A DNA stretch of 64,000 bases, taken from Xestospongia muta. Lineage: Eukaryota; Porifera; Demospongiae; Haplosclerida; Petrosiidae. Where the stretch lies: NCBI GenBank assembly GCA_963693285.1, contig OY848920.1:9224182-9288181 (forward strand), in the 5' to 3' direction. Below are positions 23,601 to 36,300 of the stretch, in pieces. Made by a program: the position numbers and the translations under genes. The first letter of the stretch is position 1. Every line of letters starts with the position of its first letter. A model generated the notes under the pieces. The model did not search any database and was not told the origin of the DNA. It saw nothing but the letters and a program-made list of their open reading frames with translations.

Positions 23601-26600
23601 AGAGTATAAAAGGTAACTATTATAGTATGTACATATGATATTGTATTATTGAGTGAGTGAATCTAAACAAGTGAGAGGACGTCAGTTATATATCCTTAGT
23701 ACAGTAGGTTTATATATAGTTATATTGTTGTAGTAATGAGATTCGTAGATGACTGTATATAAGTGGAAATAAATAACAAAACATATTAATAAGTAAAAAA
23801 ACATGTTGACTGAAGTAAATTGATGTGGTTTAGTTTGTAAGGATGTCCTGATAGAATTACTAAATTGGCCTCTAAAAACAGCAGATTTACATTCTAACAG
23901 CTGATGCAATAGTTTAAATACTTTAAATTGAGTAATAATTGTCTGTTACTTGCCATTGTATATTACTAGATGTAGCATTTACCTCAAAGACTCATAAACC
24001 ACTAGCTGATCAAGGAACCCAAACAAATGAAGGTGAGTTCACACCATCTATCATTGAAACTACAGGTAATAATGTAAATTAAAAATGTTAAATCAATATG
24101 ACTAAATGAAAGTAATTGTAACACAATAAAACAAGAAAGAACAAAGAATTCAAATATTTCAGAACTTTTTAGATCAAAGCAGTTTTCAGCCACACCCACT
24201 ATAAAAACTGTGGTCTGTCAGGTACAAGTTCAATAGACTGTGATTTACCAGGAATGTTAGTGAAAGAGACAAGTGTACTCTTCTTCCTCTCTAAGCAAAG
24301 GGGCTGGCCTTACCAGACTATTTGTTACTATAATTACAATAAATTCACAAATAAAATGATTTAACATATCAAGGAAAGAGTCAAATTAACTGATAACTCA
24401 TCTTATCTGTAATTACTTCTACTTTTGTTTATATCTATTAACATGTACTGCTCAGTATAGCTACTGTACTTAACCACACCCACCAAACATTTTTGTAACG
24501 ACATAGCATTCCTATGTACAACATTAGTAGGTAGAGAGATACATAATTTCCTCATGTAACAAACATATCAACTCAATTCTGGACTCAATGAAATGGAATG
24601 TCAGACTCCCAATATTGTAAGTGTTTCTTGTTATGTTATGAACACTTCAAACAACAATCAGTCAAGTCCCTTAATATAACACTAGTGTAGTCTAGGATAC
24701 TAGCCCCTCCTACTTTTGACAGTCTGCTATACAAGATCCATTGTTTACACTCAACATTAATAATGTACTTTCTCTCATAGTCTATTATGATAAGTTAATA
24801 CTTGAGGTATTAGTGTATACATAATATGATAACAATATTATGGGTGGAGTCAACATAAACTATTACAGTTTAAAACAAGACTGTCTCAACTAGTACCATA
24901 GAACATAATGATCATGAGATGTTACTTGTTTGCAATAGTTATGATATATAAAGAATATATAAGAGCAACTAGTATATAACAATTACACATTAGCTTAGCT
25001 CATTACTAGATACCCACTTGCTAACGCAGAGAAGGTGACCTTTGCATTAGTGAGTAGATGTCTGGGGATGAGATTAACATTAGCTTTCCTGGTTTTAAAA
25101 CCATACCCATTTTACATAGTACATATTCAAGTTATAAACATTTAACAATAACATTGATAGTGAGCATCAATTGATGAGTAAGGAATCAAGACATTCTACA
25201 ATTTAACACTTTTAATTTAATAGTTTTTTTCTGACCAATATATATTTATTGATCATATCAGATTATAATATCTAGAAACAGTGTCTAGAGTTTTAGCTAA
25301 CATAAATGAAGTAAAGGGAGAAATTAGAAACAAAACAAATGTACTACTGTTTATGCAGCTGTAGTACATTAGTAATAAAAACAGTGTTGTGTCTACTTTC
25401 ACATCATATTAAGTTTGCTACATGCAACCTGTATAACAATATACTAGTTAAATCAACAAATCAATTTTTACAGTGTAGATATCCATATATTGTTATGTAT
25501 TAATACTGACCACACCCCTTAAACCACTATTATGACATCCAGATGTCCACTTGTTAAATGGCAAAAAGGATGTCTGGTAACTTTAGTCCAAATTATTTGG
25601 CATTATGACATCATGATATGTCATAGATGACAGATCCCAATCAAAGAGATTTGCTCCAGACAATATAAGAAATAGTGACTTATACTTTAGACAGTTTCAA
25701 GAACTACTTTCAAAAGAACTATACTTTTATTCAGAATTTTGTGATGTTTATTATCAATGTTTTATTGATAATGGTTCATGTGACTGATGATGTCATAGAT
25801 TTTAAGCATTCTGATTGGCTAGCTGAAAATGTGGTTAAAATATTATATTGATCTGACATGAATCCGCAATCTGCCATGTTCTAGACTGCCACACCTCACA
25901 AGTTAAACTAGAGTCTGGTACATTTGCTCAACATTTTAATCCAAACATTACAATTGTGACACTAGACAACATTTAATATTAAGACTTACTAACAACACAA
26001 TTTTAAACATAATTTTTGTATACTAGTCTCACACAGCCCTGATGATGATAACCATCTTATACTACACTCATTAGTTGATAAATTTTGACAATACTTAGTT
26101 GTGCTAATATTTTGTAAGAAAGATTCCATTTTTAAAATCTCCCTCATTAGTTCAATTACTTTGATATTACATATCACTAATAAACAGTTTGACTATGATA
26201 TATGTTTGGACCAAGTATATGTACTAGACTCCCTTTCTAATTGTGAGGTGTGGCAGTTTGGGACTGTTGACCTATATTGTTAGTATTTAGAGGGTGTTGG
26301 TTAGTATAATACACAACGAAATGTTTTCTTCTTACTAGACCTATAGAAACTTTGTTATCCAAAGTAAAGATTTCATATAATTTTATTCAGTTAACTTACA
26401 ACAAGAAAATATAGCAATTTAACAAATACCACAAGTCCATAAAACAATTGCTTAAGACCTTTAGTACAATCACTATTACTAGTATATCCCAGTAACTCCT
26501 GTCTTCTACTCCTTTTAAGAATTCCTGTTTCCATTACAGCTCTGTAATGTCATTGCCATAGCAACCATAGTCAATAAGCAATAATGGTTTCTTTCTTCTT

Positions 26601-27489
26601 CAGTGTGTTGTCTGTGTATTGTAGTGTGTTATAGTATATATTACTATGTATATACTATACTGTATACTAACTCTGTTTTATAACAGGAGACACTGGAAGA
26701 GTTCAGTGGTTTGATGATGACAATCGTCTTACTCTCATTAGACCAAGTGTAGCACAAAGTGAAGATGTTATAAGCAAATTAATAAAAAAACAACAAACAG
26801 GAAAAGAATGGAATATTGATCTCGTCGCATCATCTCCTGAAAGTACTGCAGTTTTTATAAACAATCTTAATAAGTGTACAGTGTGGAGTCTTTATATACG
26901 TGACACTTTGTTGGACAGTAAGTGTGTATTGATATTATCAGAGATACTAAAAACTAATAAAACAATAAAGAGAATAGTGCTGTCATCCTCTTCATTTACT
27001 GGTGGTATCAAACAACTCAGTGATAGCCTCTTTAATAATAAAGCACTTGAGAAGTTCGAGTTGTGTTATGTTACTGATGTCACAGATGAAGATATGACTC
27101 ACGTATCTACTATGTTAGCAACTAATACAACTTTAAAAGAACTATGTCTTCCCAACTGTAACATCACTGATAACGGAGTCCGATATATCTGTGAAGGACT
27201 TACGAAAAACCAAACATTGACTAGGTTGAACATTGGACATAATTGTCAGATCACTTCAGTTAGTACCAGTTCAATAGCAGATCTAATAAAAATAACTACA
27301 TCACTAACAAGACTAGATCTTGACCATACTTCACTGAACAATGATGACATCAAGACAATATGTACATCACTTAGTAAAAGTACTACAATACAGACACTAT
27401 ACTTATCAGGACGACATGAAGAGTATTGTAAAAAGTTAGACAGTTATCAAGTTATTAAATACAGACTTAAGTTCTGGTATAGTAAGTAG
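20608..27489 (+). CDS. DEATH / CARD-like x2 / coiled-coil / LRR protein, gene 2
   Basis: Exons: 20608-20644, 20709-20996, 21047-21328, 21376-21744, 21793-21861, 21915-22591, 22646-22763, 22921-23016, 23475-23612, 23970-24065, 26687-27489. The total is 2973 nt, 990 residues plus stop. A 12-residue leader exon (M-A-A-K-E-L-P-Q) is spliced to the DEATH domain (about 13-108, with L-W-Q-E-I-G-L-S-L and D-S-W-L). CARD-like modules follow at about 108-202 and 203-325, the unrecognised domain at about 349-574, a short coiled coil to about 691, a Ser/Thr/Gln-rich tail to 723, and then LRRs. If the last splice were skipped the protein would stop at 24080-24082, giving an LRR-less form. Compared with gene 1, the DEATH domain is of a different subtype while the CARD-like and unknown domains are nearly the same, so the N-terminus has been exchanged. 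Confidence 0.78.
24080..24960 (+). repeat. Duplicated block in the last intron of gene 2
   Basis: Two separated pieces of the block at 1-3633 are fused here. They include the CCACACCCACTATAAAA box at about 24190 and the TGGGTGGAGTCA segment at about 24840. No gene is seen. Confidence 0.6.
24961..25885. other. Gene-free part of the gene 2 last intron
   Basis: AT-rich and without reading frames of note. It holds a piece (about 25010-25090, containing GAGAAGGTGACCTT) that recurs at about 49770-49830 and 49975-50020. Confidence 0.4.
25886..26256. mobile_element. Inverted-repeat element, ~370 bp
   Basis: The ends are imperfect inverted repeats of about 36 bp: CTGCCACACCTCACAA at 25886 and TTGTGAGGTGTGGCAG ending 26256. 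The core is AT-rich and encodes no transposase. It looks like a non-autonomous DNA element in the last intron of gene 2. I see no clear target duplication. Confidence 0.6.
26552..26565 (+). promoter_or_regulatory. X-box-like palindrome, gene 2 last intron
   Basis: ATTGCCATAGCAAC has one difference in the left half site, compensated by the more canonical GCAAC right half site. It lies 18 bp before an ATG (26584) whose 19-nt mini-exon would splice in frame to the LRR exon. Confidence 0.4.
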
Positions 27490-27586
27490 TTTGTTATTTA
27501 TTCTTAAACTGTCTTCTCACTCACTTTTATTTTCTCTTTAAATTTCTCTTTATTAACAATTTCTTTCTTTAACAAAACTAGTAGAC

Positions 27587-27592
27587 AATAAA
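27587..27592 (+). terminator. Polyadenylation signal AATAAA (gene 2)
   Basis: AATAAA about 100 bp after the gene 2 stop; conserved position. Confidence 0.6.
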
Positions 27593-28006
27593 TATAGAGC
27601 AGTTTTGCTTGACACTTACTTCTCTAACGTCGCAATTTTTTGTCTCTCTCGCAGCTGGTCACTTGGCGTTTGAATTCACATCAATCTCATTACATTGTGG
27701 ATTAGGTCTTGTCATCTCACCATCAACCCTAAAAAAATATGATCATTTCATGCTAATCTTCTTTTTTAAATTGTTCTCAACTTGAATGTGTCAACTCATT
27801 TAAATATCTTAGTGTTATTATTACCTTCAATTTATCATCGTCTTCTCACATCCAATCTATCCACTTTAAAGCTCGTCAAGTACTTTAATACTATTTGTTT
27901 ATTATTGTCCAGTTATTCAGTTTGTGCCCTTTAAACTAGCAGTCGCTATTGGGCATTCATATAGTAGCTCTAGACGCTAACTTTAGTTAAGGAAATCAAC
28001 TGTAAA

Positions 28007-29234
28007 ATGTCTGGTAGTACACTTTCTAACAAACCTTTCTGTTCAGAGAACAAGCCAGCATTCGATGATGTCAAATCTGCAGACGTCACTCAAGTAATTA
28101 CTTTTTACGAAGATGTCGGCAAAGAAGTAGAATGTTTATTTCGCTAGAGCATTGTCTTCAGAATTGAATGGAAGTAATTCTCAAAGTATTTCAACATCAC
28201 TGAATGAAATAGGTTTGTAAATTGTTCCTATATTAATTACACAGCAATAGAAAACTGTTTATCTCTTTGTACAAATTATAGGTACTAATTTACCATCTTC
28301 TCTGTCTCTCTCTCTCGTTCTCCCTCTCCTGTTCCACCACATTCTTCTCAACCACTAATACCATTATCTCAAGCACTCTCTTCAACAGATGTGTCTCCCT
28401 CATTCCCTCTTTCTACATCAATGTCAGGATCCATTACACCCTCAGTTGTTACAACACAACACAATTCAAGTGTCATAATGAATCCAGAACTAGCTAACCT
28501 CCTGATACATCCTGATGTGGACTCATTCTCTGATGCTCCTCGTATCCCAGGTCAACCATCACCCACAAGAACCATACCAGCATACATAGATTATATTCCT
28601 AGTATATCCGTTAGATATCAAAATACATTATTACCTCAGTATACCCAACCAATAAACCAACCACATCAGGGAATAATGGACTTTGTGCAAATTAGTAAGT
28701 TTTATTATGTTATAAATTCATCATTATTACAAATCTATTGAATTAATCCATTATATATAATTCATTAATGTTAATTGATTTATTTTTAGTTAAATATTCA
28801 GTAGCTATACATTCCTCAATGGTACACATAGTAACATAATGTAGCATTATTATTCTTTTAGATAGACCTCTTACTCATTTTAATGAACCTGTCCCTATTA
28901 ATCAAACCAGTAAGTTTTAATCTAATATATCATTAATATAGGGCTGCTATCTAATTATCTAGATCTTTCTTTGGCACCCCCAAATAGAACAGAGTGTCCT
29001 CATGATCCCATAAATATAACACAATATACATCATTATATCAACCACACTATTATACATTACCTGGTCCTTCTATTTATAATAGTACAGATACATCAACTT
29101 ATCTCTTACCTACTACTTCCCTTCATTATGATGATATTAATGGTCATTTAGTTCAATCTACTCAATCATTAACATTAACAACACCATCCTTTGAAGTAAC
29201 AAATCAAGATTTACATCATATATTGAGACATTAG
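28007..29234 (+). pseudogene. Ser/Pro/Thr-rich gene, probably frame-damaged
   Basis: Exon-like pieces: 28007-28212, 28282-28694, 28862-28909 and 28963-29234. The last three junctions are phase-consistent. The 3' half is open: an S/T/P-rich stretch (P-S-F-P-L-S-T-S-M-S-G-S), then N-R-P-L-T-H-F-N-E-P, then a Tyr-rich tail (Y-Q-P-H-Y-Y-T-L-P-G-P) ending H-H-I-L-R-H-stop. The 5' half breaks twice. The frame from ATG 28007 stops at 28145, whereas the continuation F-A-R-A-L-S-S-E-L-N-G is one base off. A second shift is needed inside the CT run near 28300-28330. It could be a decayed gene or contain sequencing errors. The composition resembles a disordered regulatory region; no family is recognised. 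The 3' part recurs at 44491-44863. Confidence 0.45.
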
Positions 29235-30304
29235 TGCTATTAATAGTAACTATAATTCTATAAATAGTAACTATAATTCTATTAATAGTAACATACTATA
29301 TGACATATTCCATATTTTATGTACCAGTATTGCTAGTATTTTGTCATGGAACTATCTAAAAGTTATATTACTGTGAGTATAGGTATTGATATAATAAAAT
29401 CCAGTTCTCTCCTGAGTTGTATTAATAATTAATTATGACTCTGAGATCAATATATTAAAATTGAAAACAGCAACCATACTTGTTGTAAAATCTTATTCAA
29501 TTTGATTCTACAAATGGTATAAGACTGATTAATGTCATACTACTGTTTTAGTGCTACACCATGTACCCCACCCTATATTAACTTGATTTGCTCTAACACA
29601 AATTAAAGGAACTTCTTCAAACTCAACAACTAGGTAATATACATGACTTGATGTAACTGTTGTTACTTTTAATATCTTACTTCATTTAGATATTTCAAAG
29701 AGACTTCAACATGCAGACACATGAAGCTGAAGTTTGTAACATCATTTTAAAAATTTTAAGTGGACTCAAATAAAGCATGCATTGTTAAATTTATCTCCAT
29801 GTACAATTATTCTCAAGTAGTTATGAAACAAAATGTTTATTGCTTAAACTATTTCAAAAAAATTAAAAATGTTCAAGCATGTTACAACTGTTTGGAAATT
29901 AGTTTTAAGACAGCCATTGGCATTATCCAGGTATGAGCAACTTTCAAAAAGTTATAAAGTTGTTACCACTATCAGCAGTCTTAGTAATTGTCTTCACTCT
30001 GATGAATCAATCTTCTACTAGAGTAAACCCTCTATACACTGGAACAATACTGACTTTTGATGTACAGGGAACCAGAATCTCTATAAAGGAGTACAGTTTA
30101 AATTAAACTACTATTAAGTACATATATACTACATAACCTATTAAAGAACCTAGAAATGTCCAATATAATAATGAACATAATCTGATCATGTTATTATTTA
30201 TGTGTATATAATAATTTCGTGGAGCCACACCTGAGTGACACCTCCCAATATCAGCCCCACCCTAATATCTCAAGACCCCTCCTCTTCATACTGCAAAGAC
30301 GACT
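29235..30304. other. Gap between the Ser/Pro/Thr gene and gene 3
   Basis: Near 29236-29300 a short unit AATAGTAACTATAATTCT is repeated about three times. A broken open stretch from 29345 (M-E-L-S-K-S-Y) is the stop-containing relative of the frame at 44953-45180. The rest shows nothing recognisable. Confidence 0.4.
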
Positions 30305-33300
30305 ATGGCTACAAAGGAACTGTCTCAAACTCAACATTTAGGTAACATACAAGACCTGATATAATTGTTAGACGTTTTAATATCTTGTTTCTCTCCATTT
30401 AGATATTTCAGATCTTTTAAAAAAGGCTCCTACTAAACATGAACTGCTCAATCTATTAGCTGATATTAGTCACTTGTGGCAGGAGATCGGCTTATCACTT
30501 AATGTTTCTGACAATGTTTTGGAGGGTTTAAAACACAGCCCAAAGAGCAATGCTATCAAACTCTCTGAAGTCATTCATAGCTGGCTAACCACTACTGAGT
30601 CTTCCTGGGAAACAGTGATTGATGCCATCAAGGGTCCTATTGTTAATAATATCATGAAGGCTAATGAAATACATCAACATTTAACTAAAGGTAAGTTAAT
30701 ATAACATTTATTAATACAGTCAGTGAATATGTGTTTGTTCCTTAGTGAAGGAAGATACTCTCCAAAGTTTTATTGAAGAGATGTCACAATGTCTGATTAA
30801 TCCTGTAAAAATGTCCCAGCTCTTATTTAGTGAGAGATGTATCAGTGAAGAAACACTTGATAAAATTGAGACATTAAAGGGCACTCTGGTTGATAAGAAG
30901 ACAACTCTGTTATCTGCTATACATACAACAATATCTTCAGATCACAAGAAGTTGAAAACGTTAGCTACAGTACTGTCCAAGTTTGAGGAGACAAAAATGC
31001 TATCTGAGAGAATTATCAGTGAATATGGTAAGAGGACAATTAAATAATTTATAATTAATACTTATTGTTAATAGGTCAAACATTTCCAGATGACCAGACA
31101 ACATCAAGTACTGTTCAAGAGATAGCAATGACAAGTCATAGTAGTTGTGAAGATCATGCCAGTGACATTTTACGTTGTCATTATGGTACTCTCTCTCAAT
31201 CTCTACGATATCCTGTTAGAGTAGCACACTACCTCTATGGAGAGAGAGTTATTACAAAAAATGAACTAGTAATTATAAAATGTACTGTCAAGTCTGGAAA
31301 AGCATTATTCATCCTATTACAAGCTGTACGTCATGCAGTACATACCGACTATCATAATCTGGAGGTCTTTGCCAGTGTGCTGTTAAAACAAACTAGCAAT
31401 GTACCATGTGCTAATGCTATCATACAGGATTGTCGTGAGTACTGACATAGACTTTACTTTTGTTATAAGTCTATTTTAATAGGTAAAGCATTTCCTGACT
31501 ATGACATACAAGTAGAATATACTAGAAGTAATAAAGGGAGTCAAACATTAGGTAAGTACTAGGAGAGATTTAAACTCCATTTACATAATTTTTAATGTAC
31601 AGATAAAGCCTTAAAACCTATTCCAATTCCTCGAAAGTTAAACTCTGCATTTGGGTCAATCCGAAAAAAGTTTGGAATAGCCTTCAGCAAAATCCGAGAA
31701 GTAATTAATAAAAGTCCTCCACCTCTGAATGAATTGAAACAGTTTCTTAGAGATGGTTACTCTTACCTCAAGTCTCAAATAGCTCATTCTACTTCCATTG
31801 ATGATGTTCTAGATGTTGTTAATGATCATTGTACACTGATCAATATCAGTTGTTTGGAGGGTATTGTGGAACGTTTTGATATCAAAGAAGCAGAGATACA
31901 TATACAGGCATACAAAGATGTTGTTCAGTCATTTTGCAAGGAAACAAAGGCTTCTCTTTGTCTAGAAGAAACTTTTAAAAAAAGCAAAAGTCGTTCTCTT
32001 CTCAAATGTGAGACAGCTGTCTTTGTCTTAGACTGGGATCCTAAAGGTTGTACGTTAGAAGATATTAAGGATATTCTTGCTGAGTCAGTTGAGGAAAATG
32101 TACAGATTTGTGTCATTAGAGAGGGCACGTCCATCATTGTCACCTGCTTTTTTCCACTTAGTCTGACAAATGTACTTATTGCCAGAGCTAAGGAGACACT
32201 TGAATCAGTGAAGAAGAAAGGATTACTTCAACTTACAGTTGGTCACTGTACCATTTATGATCATAGAAGAGACAAGGTAAGAGATGAGTAGTATTAGACA
32301 ACAGTTACTACATGTGTTGTTTATTGATATATAGGAGGTTAGAGCTATTGTAGAAGAGAAAACAAAGGAGTTAAGAACTAGACTAGAACTAGAACAAACC
32401 ATCCAGAAAAAGATGACTATGCAGATATCATCTATTGAAAAGCGAAATGAAGGTATTTGTCGATATAGTCAATAACTATAAAACTATAAACTGTCTATTA
32501 TCCTAATGTGTGTATGTGTAAATACTTTAAATTCCTTCTTAACTATATTCATGAGGTTATGAATTTAATTTGTAGTTCTAATTTACTAAATATAGTACAA
32601 CTGTTTATAACTAAATATTTTTACATAGAAATGAGACAAATGAAAGAAAAGGAAGTTGAAGATTTAACATCACAACTAAGAGATAGAGACAAAGAAATTG
32701 AGACATTAAAACAGAACTTGAAAGGTAAATGATATTAATAAAATAGATTAATAATTTAATGAGATATTAAAGGAAACTCTAAAAAGAAAGAGACCAAATC
32801 TATTACAGTGGTTGGAGCTAATATTCTGTTACTCATTAATTTCATAGTAGTATGAAACCTTAGTGGGACAGTTTAATCTCAGACTATATACTTTAACACT
32901 TAGTGTTTTGGGTTTAGGAGGTAAAGATCATTATAAATATCCTAATATAGGACTGTCTCACTAGGTGCTGCTTCCATATAATAGACATCAGTGTGATGTA
33001 GTCTGTGAGTAGAAAGGGTCTATATTTATAACTTGTTTCTGACATCCGAATAATTTAACATCATTTTAAATCAAGGAAGATTTAATTAATAAATGTAACA
33101 ATGACACACTCTGTATTATTTATTTGTTACTACATTTGTGAATTAATTTTTAGTTATTGAGAAAGAGTCTGTTGAGAAAGAAAGAGAATTACAGGAACAG
33201 CAGAAGATAATAAGCTCCTTGACATTACAACTAAGAGATAGAGACCAAGAAAATGAGACATTAAAGCAGAGTTTAAAAGGTAATTATTATAGAATGTACA

Positions 33301-36300
33301 TGTAGATATTATATATTATTAGATACATATATTTAAATTTTGTTTCTAACTTATTTTATTTTGAGATCATGAATATAATTTATCATTCCATTTATACTGA
33401 GTACATATATAATATATTGTACAATGTTGTTATATATAGAAATGAAACAAATGAAAGAAAAACAGGTTGAAGATATGACATCATTTCCAAAAAAGAAGGA
33501 AGGTATTATTAATACAATAGCTATCACTAACACAGTTTATATCATGATCACATATTTGTCAATAGTTATATATTTTTGATTACTTGTTTTCTCTTAGTTA
33601 TTAAGAAGGAATTACTATCAGTGTCTGCTGAGAGACAGAAAGAAATAGAGAAACTACAAGAAGTAACCACATCATTGACATTACAACTACGAGAGAGAGA
33701 CAAACAGATTGAGGAATTAAAGCAGAGTTTAAAAGGTAACTATTATAGTATGTACATGTGATATTATATTATTGAGTGAGTGAATCTAAACAAGTGACAG
33801 TGTGGTCAGTTTATATAGCCTTAGTACTGTGGGTTTAGCTACACTGTTGTAGTAATGAGATTCATAACTGACTGTATTGTATCAGTAGAAACAAGTAACT
33901 GAAGTTGATTTTGTTTACTTTGTAAGGATGTTTTGTATAGAAGTACCAACTTGACCTCTAAATATAAAAACAGCAGAAAATCTAATGACTAATACACTGG
34001 TACATGCCTTAAATTAAGCAATAGACTTACTGTAAATCTAGTAGAGCTATATCTGGGATATCAAACCAGTGATGGCTCTCCAAATAGGTTGTCACTATTG
34101 TCTGTCACTTCTCATTGTATGTTATTAGATGTAGTATTCACCTCAAAGACTCATAAACCACTAACTGATCAAGGAACCCAAACAAAGTCTACCCAAGAAG
34201 ATAAGTCCACACCATCTATCATTGAAACTACAGGTAATAATAAAAATTATATTTTATGATTGTTTCATGTTATAGTCTAGAGTTTAAAAAGAAGATGAGT
34301 TCAGCTGATGATGTCAAAGAGTCAGATGATGAACAGTCAGATATACAAGGTATGTTATATTGTAAACTTATAATGCTCTGTATCTATCATAACAAGACTA
34401 CATTTAATTGTCGAGTTTTTCAATACTAGTGATTCAGTTGATAGGTCATCTCTTATAGTTCAGATGATAAATTTTGTATGAGACTATACATTTTATTATC
34501 ATGTAGATTCAAAGTATCTATTACCAGTACAGGAAAGTGGAAGCCTGGATCAAGGTAGGTTGAATTTAAATTTATAGACATGTATATGACATCATTGGTA
34601 AAGTTCCTTGTATGATGTTAATAGGTCTGTCTCTATAATGATAGTTATTTTAAGGTCTTAACTTGCTGAAATGCTTTATTGAGTCACAATTACTAAACCC
34701 TATAGTAGGTTTGTTCACACAAAATCTCTCCTAATATATACTCTCCATTTGCTGAAGCACAAAAGTATTTATTAATGATCATATTAGATAAAATTCCTTT
34801 GAGACACAATTTCTAAACCTATAGTATAATTGTTCATATAAAATCTCCTAGTATATCATACCTTCCATTTGCTGAAGCACAAAAGTGTCTATCCATGGCC
34901 ACGTTAGAATTTCAAGTTGAAAATGTCTCTCACATTTCAGTATATATTCTTATATCAAAAGTTGTCATCATCTGTGTCATGTTATGTGGGTGTGTCCACA
35001 TAGATCTGTTTCCTGTATTAATTATGGTACATACACATGTAGAAGTTTAAAATATCAACAAAATATTTTAGACATTATGCCTCATAGTCTTGTCCCAAAA
35101 CTACCATGTTCCAATGACTTTTGTAACACAACAAAACAAGAAAGGACAAAGAAGTCCATATTTCAGAACGAAATATCTAATAGTGTTGATTTTAGATCCT
35201 GCACTTTTTTAGATCAAAGCAGTTTTCAGCCACACCCACTATAAAAACAATGTGGTTTATCAGGTACAAGTTCAATAGACTGTGGTTTACCAGGAATGTT
35301 AGTGAAAGAGATAACTGTACTATATATAGTATGGACTAACTGTTCTTCCTCTCTAAGCAAAGGGGCTGGCCTTACCAGACTATCTGTTACTATAATTACA
35401 ATAAATTCACAAATAAAATGATTTAATATATCAAAGAAAGAGTCAAATTAACTGATAACTCATCTTATCTGTAATTACTTCTACTTTTGTTTATATCTAT
35501 TAACATGTACTGCTCAGTATAGCTACTGTACTTAACCACACCCACCAAACATTTTTGTAACGACATAGCATTCCTATGTACAACATTAATAGGTAGAGAG
35601 ATACATAATTTCCTCATGTAACAAACATATCAACTCAATTCTGGACTCAGTGAAATAGAATACAATAATGTTATGTTTAGTTGTTAGATCAACATCAAAA
35701 TTGACTCAGAAACACATTTTTTAGCATTTTGTGGTCCAAAGCAAAAATCTAGCCACACCCTTTTATTAATATCAATAAACTGTTATAATATTATTGTCTT
35801 CCACCTTCACTTCCTCCTAAGTCACTGTATGTATATGTCATCTGTACATGGGTGGAGTCAGACTTAACTGTTGATAAAAAAAGTTAGTGATATATAGGGA
35901 GGAGTTAAAAACAATTATAAAAGACAAAATCATTGATATTACAGATATCATTATTCAATAATAGTCTTCTTCCATGTTCTTTACTGTATTTGTTTGATTT
36001 CTTTTGTGATTCCAAATTTGTCTTTTCATGAACTGTGTCCTAACTAGTCTAAAAATACTAGAGTATGTAAAAAAGGAACATTATAGACAAAACTATTTAC
36101 ATCAATGATTTATTGTGATTTGTACTGACACAATAATATTATAAAGTGTAACTGATTAAAATGAATAACTTAATAAAGAAAGGAAAGACAAAATGATATC
36201 ATGATAACATTGATATTCCAGTATTAGGAACATGTAGTTACTTGTAGTATTCTATATCACTACTAAATGTAGAGAAGAAAGATTATGGATTCTAGTCTAA

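Noticed and set aside
24066..24082. Stop shortly after exon 23970-24065 as the true end of gene 2
   Set aside because: The GTAATA donor and matching phase of the LRR exon in all copies favour splicing onward; kept only as a possible short isoform.
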